Shown here in pieces: positions 41,435 to 50,219 of a DNA stretch of 64,000 nucleotides; positions within the stretch are counted from its first letter, which is position 1, and each line of letters opens with the position of its first letter. Below the pieces are notes generated by a model that was not told the origin of the DNA, made no database searches, and worked only from the letters and a program-made list of their open reading frames with translations. Position numbers and translations under genes: made by a program. The stretch comes from Lacinutrix sp. Hel_I_90 (lineage in GTDB: Bacteria; Bacteroidota; Bacteroidia; Flavobacteriales; Flavobacteriaceae): NCBI RefSeq assembly GCF_000934685.1, contig NZ_JYNQ01000001.1:3068501-3132500 (forward strand), read 5' to 3'.

Positions 41435-43129
41435 TTAGACCAATTCAACAAATAAGCCAGCATCAGTTTTGCTAACTTTAGCAACACCAATCTTCGTTAA
41501 ACCTTTTATGGTTTTATCCCATTTTTTATTACTTAAACCAGATTGTGTTTTTAAGTCGTTTAGGTCTATAGGTGTCGTTTTCTTTAAAATGTTAAAGACT
41601 GCTTTTTCTTCTTCATTCATTTCAACTTGCTTTTTCTCAGGGCGCATTTGCGGGAAGAATAGCACTTCTTGAATGGACTGGTTATTAGTTAAAAACATGA
41701 TTAAGCGATCCATACCAATCCCCATACCAGAGGTTGGTGGCATACCATATTCTAAAGCACGTAAAAAATCGTAATCGATAAATTCAGTCGCTTCATCATC
41801 GCCTTTTTGAGCTAATTTTAATTGGTGCTCAAAACGCTCACGTTGGTCTATAGGATCGTTTAGTTCTGAATAGGCATTTGCGATTTCTTTTCCGCAAACC
41901 ATCAACTCAAAACGCTCGGTCAATTCAGGGTTTTCACGATGTTCTTTACATAACGGACTCATCTCTTTCGGGTAGTCTGTAATAAAAGTAGGTTGGATGT
42001 AATTCCCTTCGCATTTTTCGCCAAAGATTTCATCAATTAACTTCCCTTTTCCCATTGTTGCATCGACAGCGATTCCCATGCCTTTTGCAGCGCTACGAAT
42101 TTCATCTTCTGTCTTGCCGTTAATATCAAAACCAGTAAACTCTTTAATTGAGTCTGCCATGGTAATACGCTTATAAGGTGCTTTAAAGTTTATTTTATGC
42201 TTACCAAAAGTAGCTTCAGAGGTTCCATTTACCGCTAGAGCACAATGTTCTAAAAGACGCTCACAAAAGTCCATCATCCAATTGTAGTCTTTATAGGCTA
42301 CATAAATTTCCATGGCTGTAAATTCTGGATTGTGGGTACGGTCCATACCTTCATTTCTAAAGTTTTTAGAAAACTCATAGACACCATCAAAACCACCAAC
42401 GATTAAACGTTTGAGATACAACTCGTTTGCAATTCGCATATACAATGGCATATCTAAGCTGTTGTGATGCGTCATAAAAGGACGTGCTGCCGCACCGCCA
42501 GGGATGGGTTGTAAAATGGGTGTTTCTACTTCGAAATATCCAGCGTCATTAAAGAAATTACGCATCGCATTAAACAATTTAGTACGCTTTACGAAAACCT
42601 CTTTCACGTGCGGATTCACCGCTAAATCAGCATAACGCTGTCTGTAACGCATTTCTGGATCTACAAAAGCATCGTGCGCATTACCTTCGGCATCTACTTT
42701 TGGTAATGGTAAGGGTTTTAGGGCTTTGCTTAAGAGTTTAAAGTCTTTTACCATGACTGTTTTTTCCCCAACCTTAGTGGTAAATAACTCCCCTTCAATC
42801 CCAATAAAATCGCCAATATCTAAAAGCTTCTTATAGATGTTATTGTACTTGCTTTTATCTTCTCCCGTACAGATTTCATCTCTATTAAAATAAACTTGTA
42901 TTCTACCGTCGCTATCTTGCAATTCAGCAAAACTAGCGTTACCTTGAATACGTCGAGACATTAATCGGCCAGCGATAACCACCTGTTTCCCTTCTTTAAA
43001 GTCCTGTTTGACCTGCTTAGAGGTTTCAGATACTGGAAATAAATCTGCTGGATAGGGGTTAATACCTAACTCACGTAGTTTCGCGAGTTTTTCTCTTCGT
43101 ACGAGCTCTTGCTCAGATAATTGTGACAT
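41435..43129 (-). CDS. lysS: Lysyl-tRNA synthetase, class II
   Basis: A 564-residue class II enzyme. The OB-fold anticodon domain (about 55-170; VIAGRLMSRRIQGNASFAEL) is followed by the catalytic core with motif 1 near RNFFNDAGYFEVETPILQ, motif 2 in FSKNFRNEGMDRTHNPEFT and motif 3 in PPTSGMGIGMDRLIMFLT. After motif 3 there is an extra 70-residue C-terminal domain (EEEKAVFNILKKTTPIDLNDL) common in Bacteroidota. I use the ATG at 43129: the ATG at 43162 lies inside the promoter and adds residues not found in the family. Confidence 0.95.
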   Translation of the reverse strand: MSQLSEQELVRREKLAKLRELGINPYPADLFPVSETSKQVKQDFKEGKQVVIAGRLMSRRIQGNASFAELQDSDGRIQVYFNRDEICTGEDKSKYNNIYKKLLDIGDFIGIEGELFTTKVGEKTVMVKDFKLLSKALKPLPLPKVDAEGNAHDAFVDPEMRYRQRYADLAVNPHVKEVFVKRTKLFNAMRNFFNDAGYFEVETPILQPIPGGAAARPFMTHHNSLDMPLYMRIANELYLKRLIVGGFDGVYEFSKNFRNEGMDRTHNPEFTAMEIYVAYKDYNWMMDFCERLLEHCALAVNGTSEATFGKHKINFKAPYKRITMADSIKEFTGFDINGKTEDEIRSAAKGMGIAVDATMGKGKLIDEIFGEKCEGNYIQPTFITDYPKEMSPLCKEHRENPELTERFELMVCGKEIANAYSELNDPIDQRERFEHQLKLAQKGDDEATEFIDYDFLRALEYGMPPTSGMGIGMDRLIMFLTNNQSIQEVLFFPQMRPEKKQVEMNEEEKAVFNILKKTTPIDLNDLKTQSGLSNKKWDKTIKGLTKIGVAKVSKTDAGLFVELV

Positions 43130-43159
43130 AATACGTTTTCTGTAAAAAATTTGAAGCCA

Positions 43160-43188
43160 CAAAGATAATGCTTTGTAACAAAACGCAA
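43160..43188 (-). promoter_or_regulatory. Bacteroidota-type promoter of lysS
   Basis: On the minus strand TTG (43188-43186), an 18-bp spacer and TATCTTTG (43167-43160). It matches the TTG / TAnnTTTG consensus, and sets the transcript start about 25 bp ahead of the lysS ATG. Confidence 0.65.
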
Positions 43189-43278
43189 TAGTTTGCGTCC
43201 TATTTATACCAAACGAATTTAATCACTTCTTTTGTGTTTTACTTTTAGTGCACATCATCAATCAATAAAATTAAAATT

Positions 43279-43437
43279 ATGAGTTTCTGGAGAGTCCTAC
43301 TTTCAATCATTTGTCCGCCCTTAGCTGTTTTAGATAAAGGCTGCGGTTCTATTATTATCACTTTTTTATTGTGGCTTTGCGGTTGGGTTCCAGGTGTAAT
43401 TGCGGCTTTAGTAATCTTAAACAATCCTAAGAACTAA
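43279..43437 (+). CDS. YqaE/Pmp3 family membrane peptide
   Basis: A 52-residue protein with two hydrophobic helices: MSFWRVLLSIICPPLAVLDK, then GCGSIIITFLLWLCGWVPGVIAALVIL. This is the Pmp3/YqaE signature (short helix, PPLAVxxxKGxG, second helix with LCxxGxxPGxIHAL; here AALVIL). The family affects membrane potential and salt stress. It starts 150 bp from the divergent lysS and ends 40 bp before lipB. Confidence 0.88.
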   Translation: MSFWRVLLSIICPPLAVLDKGCGSIIITFLLWLCGWVPGVIAALVILNNPKN

Positions 43438-43463
43438 CACTTAGTTTTCTTTATTATTTATCG

Positions 43464-43471
43464 TAATTTTG
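43464..43471 (+). promoter_or_regulatory. Possible -7 element of lipB
   Basis: TAATTTTG fits the TAnnTTTG consensus 6 bp before the lipB ATG. No TTG is at the right distance upstream, so it is a weak call; the transcript would have almost no leader. Confidence 0.35.
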
Positions 43472-43477
43472 TAGTCT

Positions 43478-44179
43478 ATGAATAAACAGATTGCATTACA
43501 AGATTTAGGCTCTAAAGATTTTAAAGATACTTGGGATTATCAGGAGGAATTATTTAAAGGAATTTTAGATACTAAAATTAAAAACAAGAGAGAAGCCGCG
43601 GGTTTAGAAACCAAAAACTATTTTTTGTTTGTAACGCATCCGCATGTGTACACCTTAGGTAAAAGTGGTGATGTCTCTAATTTATTGTTAGATGAACAAC
43701 AACTTACCGAAAAAGGAGCAACCTTCTATAAAATAAATAGAGGAGGCGATATTACGTATCATGGACCGGGACAAATCGTGGGTTATCCTATTTTAGATTT
43801 AGACAATTTTTTTACAGACATTCATAAATATCTTCGTTTTCTTGAGGAAATGATTATTCTTACGCTTGATGAATATGGTTTAAAAGCGGAGCGTTCTCCA
43901 GGAGAAACAGGGGTTTGGTTAGATGTAGGAACACCATTTGCTAGAAAAATTTGTGCTATGGGCGTTCGTGCCAGTCGTTGGGTAACCATGCATGGTTTTG
44001 CTTTGAACGTTAATGCTAATTTGGGGTATTTTGATAATATTATTCCCTGTGGTATTCGTGGTAAGGCGGTGACTTCGCTTAATGTGGAATTAGGTAAAAA
44101 AGAAGTAGATGAAGCTGAAGTAAAAGCAAAATTACTGAAGCATTTTACGACACTTTTTGAGGCAGAGTTTGTAAAGTAA
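43478..44179 (+). CDS. lipB: Octanoyl-(acyl carrier protein) transferase
   Basis: A 233-residue LipB. It has HPHVYTLGKSGD, NRGGDITYHGPGQIVGYPILDL, the catalytic Lys157 in ARKICAMGVRASRW and catalytic Cys191 in IIPCGIRGKAVTSL, 34 residues apart as in E. coli (135 and 169). It moves octanoate from ACP to lipoyl domains, the cofactor needed by the 2-oxoacid dehydrogenase encoded at 12832 and others. Confidence 0.95.
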   Translation: MNKQIALQDLGSKDFKDTWDYQEELFKGILDTKIKNKREAAGLETKNYFLFVTHPHVYTLGKSGDVSNLLLDEQQLTEKGATFYKINRGGDITYHGPGQIVGYPILDLDNFFTDIHKYLRFLEEMIILTLDEYGLKAERSPGETGVWLDVGTPFARKICAMGVRASRWVTMHGFALNVNANLGYFDNIIPCGIRGKAVTSLNVELGKKEVDEAEVKAKLLKHFTTLFEAEFVK

Positions 44180-44444
44180 TTTGCTTTTTTAACACTAAGT
44201 AGTGCTTTAATAATTTATTTACGATAGTGGTTATTCGGGTATTAATGATTTTAAAATCAAGGTCTTTTTTTGGGCGTATACCACTGTGTTAAAGCCTCTA
44301 AAAAAACCAATCGTAAGAACCCAATGCCTATTACAGATAGTAAAATTAGACAATCGTTTTGTTCAGCCAAATATTTTATAGCGTTCTTACAGCCTAATGG
44401 CATAATTAAGCGTACTTAAAAAATACAGGAAGTTTATAAGTAGC

Positions 44445-45494
44445 TTAACCTTCTGCATTAAAAAACACTTTATAATAATACATTTTCTTTTCCTCGTCAT
44501 AACCACGTTCTAAATGTTCACTAGCCGCTTCAGGCGCGTCAATATCAAGTTTAATTTGAATGTGTGTATCGAGTTTGATGTCGGTTTTTATTTTCTTCTT
44601 TTCTTTAGAAACAACAGCTTCAGCTAGATCAAATTGGTTACGTAAAACAAAATCGGCACCCGTTTCATATTCCTTTTTAAAATCTTCAAAAAGCTGAATG
44701 TGTTTTTCTTCAGCAAAGACTTCTTCTTTAAAACGCTCAACATTTATAATTTCATTTTCTTTAAAATAGTCAATAGTCTTAGCTAAAAAGATATTGCGTT
44801 CTTGTTCACCGTAACTTGGTTTTAAAATTTCGGTAGAAAACTCTTTACAGAGATCAATATAATTATGCGTATGATTATTACTATCATCAGCATATTTTAT
44901 ATTTAGAAATTTATCTAACCAATATTGTGCATCGTAGCTATTATTATCAACACTTAAAACAATATTGCCTTCCATATCGGTTTGATTTAAAATCAAACAC
45001 CCTTTGTCTACTTTTTTGGAACTAATTCCTTTTTGGACCAATACATCGTAACTGTTATCTTCTAAATAGGTTTGAAAGAAATTGATTTTGTTTTCAATTT
45101 TAAATATGCCAATAGCATTGGTTACCATCTCCTTGTATTCAATACCCTCAAAAACAGCAACCAAAACATCTCCTGTTTTAATTTGAGCGGAGTCTGATTG
45201 CTCGTATAAATGTTTTACAATGTTTTTTGAAGCTTCTACAAACCCATCATCCTCATTAAAGATTTGCTTGGCATAAGCATTAATCTCATTTAGATCTACA
45301 TTAGCATGATGATTAAAACGAAAACTTTGTACGACGCTTCCAAAGGGACGTAATAGAAAAGGAAGCATTAATTCATAACTAGCTTCATCAAAATGCACTT
45401 CTTTATCAGAAAAAGCATTTTTGGTATCGTTATGTTTATTACCAACTTTATGAATTATAAATTTAGAAATGCTTGCGCTTTTACGTGTAATCAT
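44445..45494 (-). CDS. 37-kDa nucleoid-associated protein (NdpA/YejK family)
   Basis: A 349-residue cytoplasmic protein. It begins SISKFIIHKVGNKHNDTKNAFSDKEV, a start typical of the family, and has FEGIEYKEMVTNAIGIFKIENK and the late domain ending in a lysine-rich strand KKIKTDIKLDTHIQIKLDI. The NdpA family binds the nucleoid; its function is poorly known. It is a single gene. Confidence 0.82.
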   Translation of the reverse strand: MITRKSASISKFIIHKVGNKHNDTKNAFSDKEVHFDEASYELMLPFLLRPFGSVVQSFRFNHHANVDLNEINAYAKQIFNEDDGFVEASKNIVKHLYEQSDSAQIKTGDVLVAVFEGIEYKEMVTNAIGIFKIENKINFFQTYLEDNSYDVLVQKGISSKKVDKGCLILNQTDMEGNIVLSVDNNSYDAQYWLDKFLNIKYADDSNNHTHNYIDLCKEFSTEILKPSYGEQERNIFLAKTIDYFKENEIINVERFKEEVFAEEKHIQLFEDFKKEYETGADFVLRNQFDLAEAVVSKEKKKIKTDIKLDTHIQIKLDIDAPEAASEHLERGYDEEKKMYYYKVFFNAEG

Positions 45495-45554
45495 CTTAAA
45501 AATAGTGTTGAAATTTGAATTGCAATAGTAGGCATTTCAGTAGAAAAACAAAAT

Positions 45555-45586
45555 AAAAAAACCGAAGAGTTTTGTCTTCGGTTTTT
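45555..45586 (-). terminator. Rho-independent terminator of the collagen-like lipoprotein gene
   Basis: The minus strand reads AAAAACCGAAGA-loop-TCTTCGGTTTTT, an 8-bp GC-rich stem with flanking A/T tails, 20 bp past the stop at 45606. Confidence 0.82.
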
Positions 45587-45605
45587 AAAAGTATTTTAGA
45601 TAAAG

Positions 45606-46070
45606 TTAATACTCTAATCCAAAATAGTCCATCGCTTCCTCGTACGACATGTTACTTATATTTATGCTTGTTTTACCTGCAGGAGTACCAGCAACTAAAA
45701 CAAAACGAAGCTTTAGACTGGCTTGAGTGAAATTGGCTTTTAAGGTGACTTGACCAACTTCAATACGATCAATTTCTAAAATTATACTGCCTCCAGTACT
45801 TAAAGGAAGCACTTCCCAATAATCATTACCTGTTACGGTAACAAAAGCATAGACCATACCATTGTCATAAATGTCTTGTGTAAGCTCTGGAATGACAAAT
45901 ACAGTGTTACCATTATTAATCGTTTGGTTTTCTAAGAGTACAGAAGTTACATTAGCATTACCTTGCTCACCTTGAGGACCTTGCTCACCATCTTCTGGAG
46001 AACATGAGAAGCTAAAAGCAACTAATAAGGCTAAGACTAAATACTTCGTTTTAATAACTAAATTTTTCAT
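45606..46070 (-). CDS. Collagen-like lipoprotein
   Basis: A 154-residue lipoprotein (YLVLALLVAFSFSCSPE, Cys23) with a short collagen-like stretch (GEQGPQGEQG) and a beta-rich C-terminal domain (NANVTSVLLENQTINNG through EVGQVTLKANFTQASLKLRFVLVAG). This arrangement is common in Flavobacteriaceae; the proteins sit on the cell surface. A promoter with the shared GTTAAC / CATTAA motif precedes it. The pseudogene upstream is a relative. Confidence 0.85.
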   Translation of the reverse strand: MKNLVIKTKYLVLALLVAFSFSCSPEDGEQGPQGEQGNANVTSVLLENQTINNGNTVFVIPELTQDIYDNGMVYAFVTVTGNDYWEVLPLSTGGSIILEIDRIEVGQVTLKANFTQASLKLRFVLVAGTPAGKTSINISNMSYEEAMDYFGLEY

Positions 46071-46100
46071 TGTTTTAATTTTAAGTGATTAATTTACTTT

Positions 46101-46128
46101 TTAATGTTTAATTTTAAAAAAGGTTAAC
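46101..46128 (-). promoter_or_regulatory. Proposed sigma-factor promoter (lipoprotein 45606-46070)
   Basis: Minus strand: GTTAACCTTTT (46128-46118), 11 bp, then CATTAA (46106-46101); GTTAAC to the second box is 16 bp. The ATG is 30 bp further on. One of six matching sites in the region. Confidence 0.65.
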
Positions 46129-46276
46129 GATTCATGTATTAAAATTACTTGATTAGCAAATAAATATTTTCCTAATCCGAAGGAAAACATTAAGCTAGCG
46201 AACAAAGTAAGCACCATTTAGTATACCTAAAATACTTTTTTTTTATACATGCTGTTAGCACGGCGTGTTTTATTTC

Positions 46277-46609
46277 TTACAAAATTATTTTTTTAGCTAT
46301 ATCATTTTGTATTACAGGAAAGGAAGGCCTTAATCTTTTGTGGGCCATAGCGCTATCCATTATCTCTTGATTTAGAGTTGTGTCATCGATTTTAATTACT
46401 TTTGAATTGGCTCCTTAATAAGAACCAGACTTCCAAGTAATGGATTGTGCTGTTTTTATAGTTAGGATAGCATTCCCATCGTCTCCACTGGTTTCTTGAG
46501 CACCATCTTTAACAGCTTTTAGGGACCATGAAAAGCCAAAAGTAACTATGAGTGCTAATCCTAAAAACTTTGTTTTTAATGCTGAGTGTTTAATTTTATT
46601 AACTTTTTT
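46277..46609 (-). pseudogene. Decayed relative of the collagen-like lipoprotein gene
   Basis: One frame on the minus strand reads KTKFLGLALIVTFGFSW, parallel to TKYLVLALLVAFSFSC of the intact neighbour. The lipobox Cys has become Trp (46528-46526). There is no start codon where one is expected, and TAA at 46417-46415 interrupts it, after which the frame goes on as DDTTLNQEIMDSAMAHKRL and ends at 46277. Loss of start, of the lipid cysteine and a stop make it a pseudogene. There is no GTTAAC promoter motif at the usual place. Confidence 0.7.
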
Positions 46610-46634
46610 GTTCTTTTAAAGATTAATATGTAAA

Positions 46635-46665
46635 TAAAAAAAGCCGAAGCTTTTAGACTTCGACT
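46635..46665 (-). terminator. Terminator upstream of the pseudogene
   Basis: Minus strand AGTCGAAGT-loop-GCTTCGGCT (one mismatch) followed by seven T. It would end transcripts coming from 47617, with 356 bp of untranslated tail. Confidence 0.6.
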
Positions 46666-47020
46666 CTTCAACAATCTAACTAAAAAGAGAAATACTCCCC
46701 ATTAGACTAGTGCAGGGATTCATTATTTTTAGACTAATTCAAATTTTAATTAGAACATTTGGTTAACAGCTTGACGGCAAGCTAAGCCTCAATTTGGTAG
46801 CTTATTATCATAAGCAGGTATGGTTTTCATCCTTTTTAAATTTTTGAGTCTAAATGCAGTCTTATAATTGTATTCAATAAAAAAAGACGCACCTTATGCA
46901 GGAAATTTAGAGCTTCAAGCCGGTATAGATGGTAAAAAGAATACGTTTAGCTTTTTTCAAATTACTTATATAGATTAGCACAACACTGTTTAGGTGAATG
47001 TTTTATAATTGATGTTTCAT
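46666..47020. other. Gap with possible gene remnant
   Basis: No intact gene. A forward frame at 46885-46977 reads KDAPYAGNLELQAGIDGKKN and then ITYID with a stop, and could be the end of a decayed gene. A GTTAAC at 46762-46767 lacks the second box of the proposed promoter. Confidence 0.35.
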
Positions 47021-47617
47021 TTAGAAATAAGCTGTTAAGCCTATACTAAAGAAAATAGTGTTTAAAATGGTTTTAGCGTCACCAGAACTGCCTTTAGGTT
47101 TCTGACTTTGATTGGTATAATTAATAGCAGGTTCAACCGATACATGCTCTCCAAAGAAAAAGGCATAACCAGCGGTCCCACGAACTGCAAAAACGGTAGA
47201 CTCGATATCTCCTATTATAGAACTGGTTTTGTTAGAACCAAAACCTACTGTCGCTTCTGCAAATAAACCGTTATCAAACATATATCTTGCAAAAGGACCT
47301 ACGGCTAAACCATCTGAGATTATTTTGCCATCCATGCCTTCAACTTTTGTAGTACTGGTACTTACTTCAAGCTCCAATCCAGCAATGATATTATCGGTAA
47401 TAAAATACCCTGCTTTTGGCGATGCTGTAATTTGAAAAGTACTGCCAACATCAATCGTGTTGCCATCAAACTTTGCTTTTTCATTGGTAGAAATAATACC
47501 AATAGTGCCATTAGCTAAAAAGTTACCTTTAGTTTTTGCTGTAAAGCCATCTTGAGCATAAGATGAAAAAGCAAGGGTTGTGATTACTAATGTTAAAATG
47601 GTTTTTAAATGAGTCAT
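47021..47617 (-). CDS. Small outer-membrane beta-barrel protein
   Basis: A 198-residue protein with a signal peptide (ILTLVITTLAFSSYAQ) and eight or so amphipathic strands (GNFLANGTIGIISTNEKAKF, FQITASPKAGYFITDNIIAGLELEVST, LAVGPFARYMFDNGLFAEATVGFG) ending in Phe (SIGLTAYF), the outer-membrane insertion signal. It belongs to the OmpX/OmpW-like type of barrels. A GTTAACCTTTA / CATTAA promoter motif lies upstream. Confidence 0.85.
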   Translation of the reverse strand: MTHLKTILTLVITTLAFSSYAQDGFTAKTKGNFLANGTIGIISTNEKAKFDGNTIDVGSTFQITASPKAGYFITDNIIAGLELEVSTSTTKVEGMDGKIISDGLAVGPFARYMFDNGLFAEATVGFGSNKTSSIIGDIESTVFAVRGTAGYAFFFGEHVSVEPAINYTNQSQKPKGSSGDAKTILNTIFFSIGLTAYF

Positions 47618-47655
47618 AATTGTTTGGTTTAATAGTGTTTATACTTGTTTGTTGT

Positions 47656-47684
47656 TTAATGTGTATTTTAATGTAAAGGTTAAC
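47656..47684 (-). promoter_or_regulatory. Proposed sigma-factor promoter (outer-membrane barrel gene)
   Basis: Minus strand: GTTAACCTTTA (47684-47674), 12 bp, CATTAA (47661-47656); box distance 17 bp. The ATG is 38 bp downstream. Confidence 0.65.
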
Positions 47685-47701
47685 CTGTATCTTAAAAAAA
47701 A

Positions 47702-48775
47702 TTATAAGGTGAGGCTGGTTTTTACAATGGTGTAACTTTCGTTAGTAAAATTGTAACCGCTAATCCAAAAGTTTACACCGTCGAAGGCTATGCCGCTAAT
47801 GGAGGTGTCTTTTACTCTGTAACTAGAAATAACCTGAAAACTAGGTGTTACCTGACATTTGTGAACAAACCGCCCATCACAGACATACAAAAACCCGTTT
47901 TGATAGTCTAAACCTTCTGGTTGAATCTCCAAGGCTATCGTTTGCTCAATAACATCTGGTGATGGCGCATAATTATATAGATATAAACTAGACTCATTAC
48001 TGCTTGCTACCCATAGCGTAGTGGTATTTACTGAAGCTAACCCTTTAATCCATGCACCTGTAGCTACTGAGTCGAAGCCTAAATTATTACTGTTTTCATA
48101 ATAGGCATGAAAGTTATCTGAGCCATTATCACTTTGAAAAACATACCGCTCTGGGGCATTATATTTTTCAATTTCAACAGCAATAGCACTATTAGTGGTC
48201 GCTATTTGTCCAATTTCAAGAAATGTGTCGGGGTCAATTAATCCTATATGGTCTGCATCTGTTGTTTTACCATAGACAATGGCTGTTTTATCATAGGTAA
48301 ATGCAAGGTCTACCTCACCATCCCAAGGCGCATTACCTTGTAATAGAATACTAAGTTCTTCAACCCAACTAGAGCTACTTGGACCGTTATCTATTTTTTG
48401 TAGTATTTTACTGGAAGAACCATTAGAAAGAGTTGCTGTATTTTCGGTAATGGTGTAACTAAAAACACCTGGGCTTCCTTGTCCACCAGTGCCATCAATG
48501 GTTACTTGATTATTTGTTATACTATAATTTGGACTATAAATTCCTTTAAAATTATCGCTAGTTTCTCTTAAAATATTTGCCGTGTTATCGGTATTAAAAT
48601 AAATGTATTTATCACTGTCATGAATAAAACTGCCAGATGTGATTTCCCATTGCCCGAGTAATGGATTTGAAGCTCCGTTAGTGCTATTGTCGGCGGCATC
48701 GTCGTCGTTTTTGCTACAGTGAAAAAGACAAATGCTAAGGAGTATTAGTAGTAGAGTTTTGTTTAATGGTTTCAT
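47702..48775 (-). CDS. Lipoprotein with lipocalin-like and propeller-like parts
   Basis: A 357-residue lipoprotein (LLLILLSICLFHCSKND, Cys20). About residues 38-125 look like a small beta barrel (NPLLGQWEITSGSFIHD, YFNTDNTANIL, ITENTATLSNGSS), as in lipocalin-like DUFs; about 145-357 have repeated four-strand-like units (DADHIGLIDPDTFLEIGQIA, TTLWVASSNESSLYLYNYA, NGFLYVCDGRFVHKCQV), suggesting a propeller. Function unknown. It is the last gene of a five-gene minus-strand run, 14 bp after the previous one. Confidence 0.75.
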   Translation of the reverse strand: MKPLNKTLLLILLSICLFHCSKNDDDAADNSTNGASNPLLGQWEITSGSFIHDSDKYIYFNTDNTANILRETSDNFKGIYSPNYSITNNQVTIDGTGGQGSPGVFSYTITENTATLSNGSSSKILQKIDNGPSSSSWVEELSILLQGNAPWDGEVDLAFTYDKTAIVYGKTTDADHIGLIDPDTFLEIGQIATTNSAIAVEIEKYNAPERYVFQSDNGSDNFHAYYENSNNLGFDSVATGAWIKGLASVNTTTLWVASSNESSLYLYNYAPSPDVIEQTIALEIQPEGLDYQNGFLYVCDGRFVHKCQVTPSFQVISSYRVKDTSISGIAFDGVNFWISGYNFTNESYTIVKTSLTL

Positions 48776-48789
48776 GTTGTTTTTTTTAA

Positions 48790-49368
48790 TTAGTAACCGA
48801 ATGTATTATCTATATCGGAATAGCCTACACCCGAAAAATGAAGATTAGAAACATGGATTAGAAGGTCTTCTGAGTGTTTTAATGTTGTTTTTTCGTAGCG
48901 ATTGTCTACTTTAAAATTGGCAGTACCACTAGCTGTATTTGAATCTGATATAGCGATAGTGCCAGACAATACTATATTTTTATTTGTTGCTGCGGAATGT
49001 TCTGTAGCTGCATAGTGCGCACTAATTTTATTGCCTTCTGTGTTGCTTCTTTTAATATTAACCAATACACGAATAAGGGTGTTATTTTCTAGATTATATT
49101 CAACTTGAACAACTTCACTACCTTTATCTATTTTTTTTTTAAAAGTGAAAAGGGCTTTTTTAACAGTACTCTTTTTTTCGGTAAAAATGATTCCAGAAGC
49201 TGTAGTGTACTGCCAGTCTTCACCGTTTATTTTGCATAACTGAATGTCCTTTTTATTTTCTCTTTCAGTTGTGGTTATGGTAGCCACTGATGCTTCAGTA
49301 GATTTTATTTTTTCCCCATTACATGAGAATAACAAAACGGTCGCCAAACAGATTAATAGCATTTTCAT
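48790..49368 (-). CDS. Lipoprotein of unknown function
   Basis: A 192-residue lipoprotein (LLICLATVLLFSCNG, Cys16). The mature part is beta-rich with a strand-turn pattern (DIQLCKINGEDWQYTTASGII, VVQVEYNLENNTLIRVLVNIK, IVLSGTIAISDSNTASGTANF). GEDWxY at the start of the domain is often seen in small flavobacterial surface lipoproteins. Its ATG overlaps the stop of the DUF4412 gene by one base (TAATG). Confidence 0.72.
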   Translation of the reverse strand: MKMLLICLATVLLFSCNGEKIKSTEASVATITTTERENKKDIQLCKINGEDWQYTTASGIIFTEKKSTVKKALFTFKKKIDKGSEVVQVEYNLENNTLIRVLVNIKRSNTEGNKISAHYAATEHSAATNKNIVLSGTIAISDSNTASGTANFKVDNRYEKTTLKHSEDLLIHVSNLHFSGVGYSDIDNTFGY

Positions 49369-50198
49369 TACATCAGTTTTTTATAGTTATCAGTGTCAAT
49401 ATTTAGAGTGACTTTATCTAATGCTATACAGGTCATGACGGTACGTTGAGGTTTTCTTTTCGAGGTATCAACCATATCCATTTCCATAGTTAAACCGTTT
49501 AGCATTTTCATCCAGGATTGATTGGCGCCTTTTTTAGCTTTTATATTATAAAAGGATTTGGAAAAGCTTATACCTGCATTTTGTGTTACCCAAACCGAGC
49601 CATTTAAATCTTTTCCAACGACTTTGAATTCTTCACAACTGTAGCCAAGAATAGGTTTTTTGTTTCCCGTGGGTGTTATACTCACATCGGTCTCTTCTAT
49701 AGCATCCTCTGTTGTCTCTTCTAAGTTTAAATTCATAGACATTAAGGTTTTATCACCTTTATTTTCCATAAACATAAATATGGTTTCTCGGCTCAAATCC
49801 ATAACTGTTATAACATCTGTTCTTCCTTTTTTATCTGGAATAGTTGAGGCGATGTAATTGCCGGAATTGGTTAAGTAATAGTTAATATCAGTTGTTCTTT
49901 TATCGCTTTGAATTTGCATTGTATATTTATGTGAGAAATTATAATTCCTGGCAGGAGCTGCCTTTGAAACAGAAATATTAAAAGGATTATTTTTTTCTTT
50001 CTTATTTTCTTTTGAATTATTAAAGGTAGAATCGGAAGCTTTGCTAGGGTCCTTTTCTGTTTTCTCCTCGTTTTTTTTCTCAATGGTTTTTTCAGCAACT
50101 TTACTGATTTTTTCACCTAGTTTCTTAAAAATTTGTGCGTCTGCGTGACTGTTGAAGCATAGTGTTAGAAGTACTAGTGTTATTTTTAAATGTTTCAT
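49368..50198 (-). CDS. DUF4412 secreted protein
   Basis: A 276-residue protein with a signal peptide (ITLVLLTLCFNSHADAQ), a lysine/glutamate-rich linker (AEKTIEKKNEEKTEKDPSK) and a DUF4412-like domain: NFSHKYTMQIQSD, TDVITVMDLSRETIFMFM, ILGYSCEEFKVVGKDLNGSVWVT. The GYxCxxF motif with WVT is the family mark. Unknown role in the envelope. Coupled to the next gene. Confidence 0.78.
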   Translation of the reverse strand: MKHLKITLVLLTLCFNSHADAQIFKKLGEKISKVAEKTIEKKNEEKTEKDPSKASDSTFNNSKENKKEKNNPFNISVSKAAPARNYNFSHKYTMQIQSDKRTTDINYYLTNSGNYIASTIPDKKGRTDVITVMDLSRETIFMFMENKGDKTLMSMNLNLEETTEDAIEETDVSITPTGNKKPILGYSCEEFKVVGKDLNGSVWVTQNAGISFSKSFYNIKAKKGANQSWMKMLNGLTMEMDMVDTSKRKPQRTVMTCIALDKVTLNIDTDNYKKLM

Positions 50199-50219
50199 GA
50201 TCTATTATTTTTTAGTTGA

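Noticed and set aside
46762..46767. GTTAAC as a further sigma-promoter site
   Set aside because: No YATTAA box at 16-17 bp and no gene start within 100 bp.
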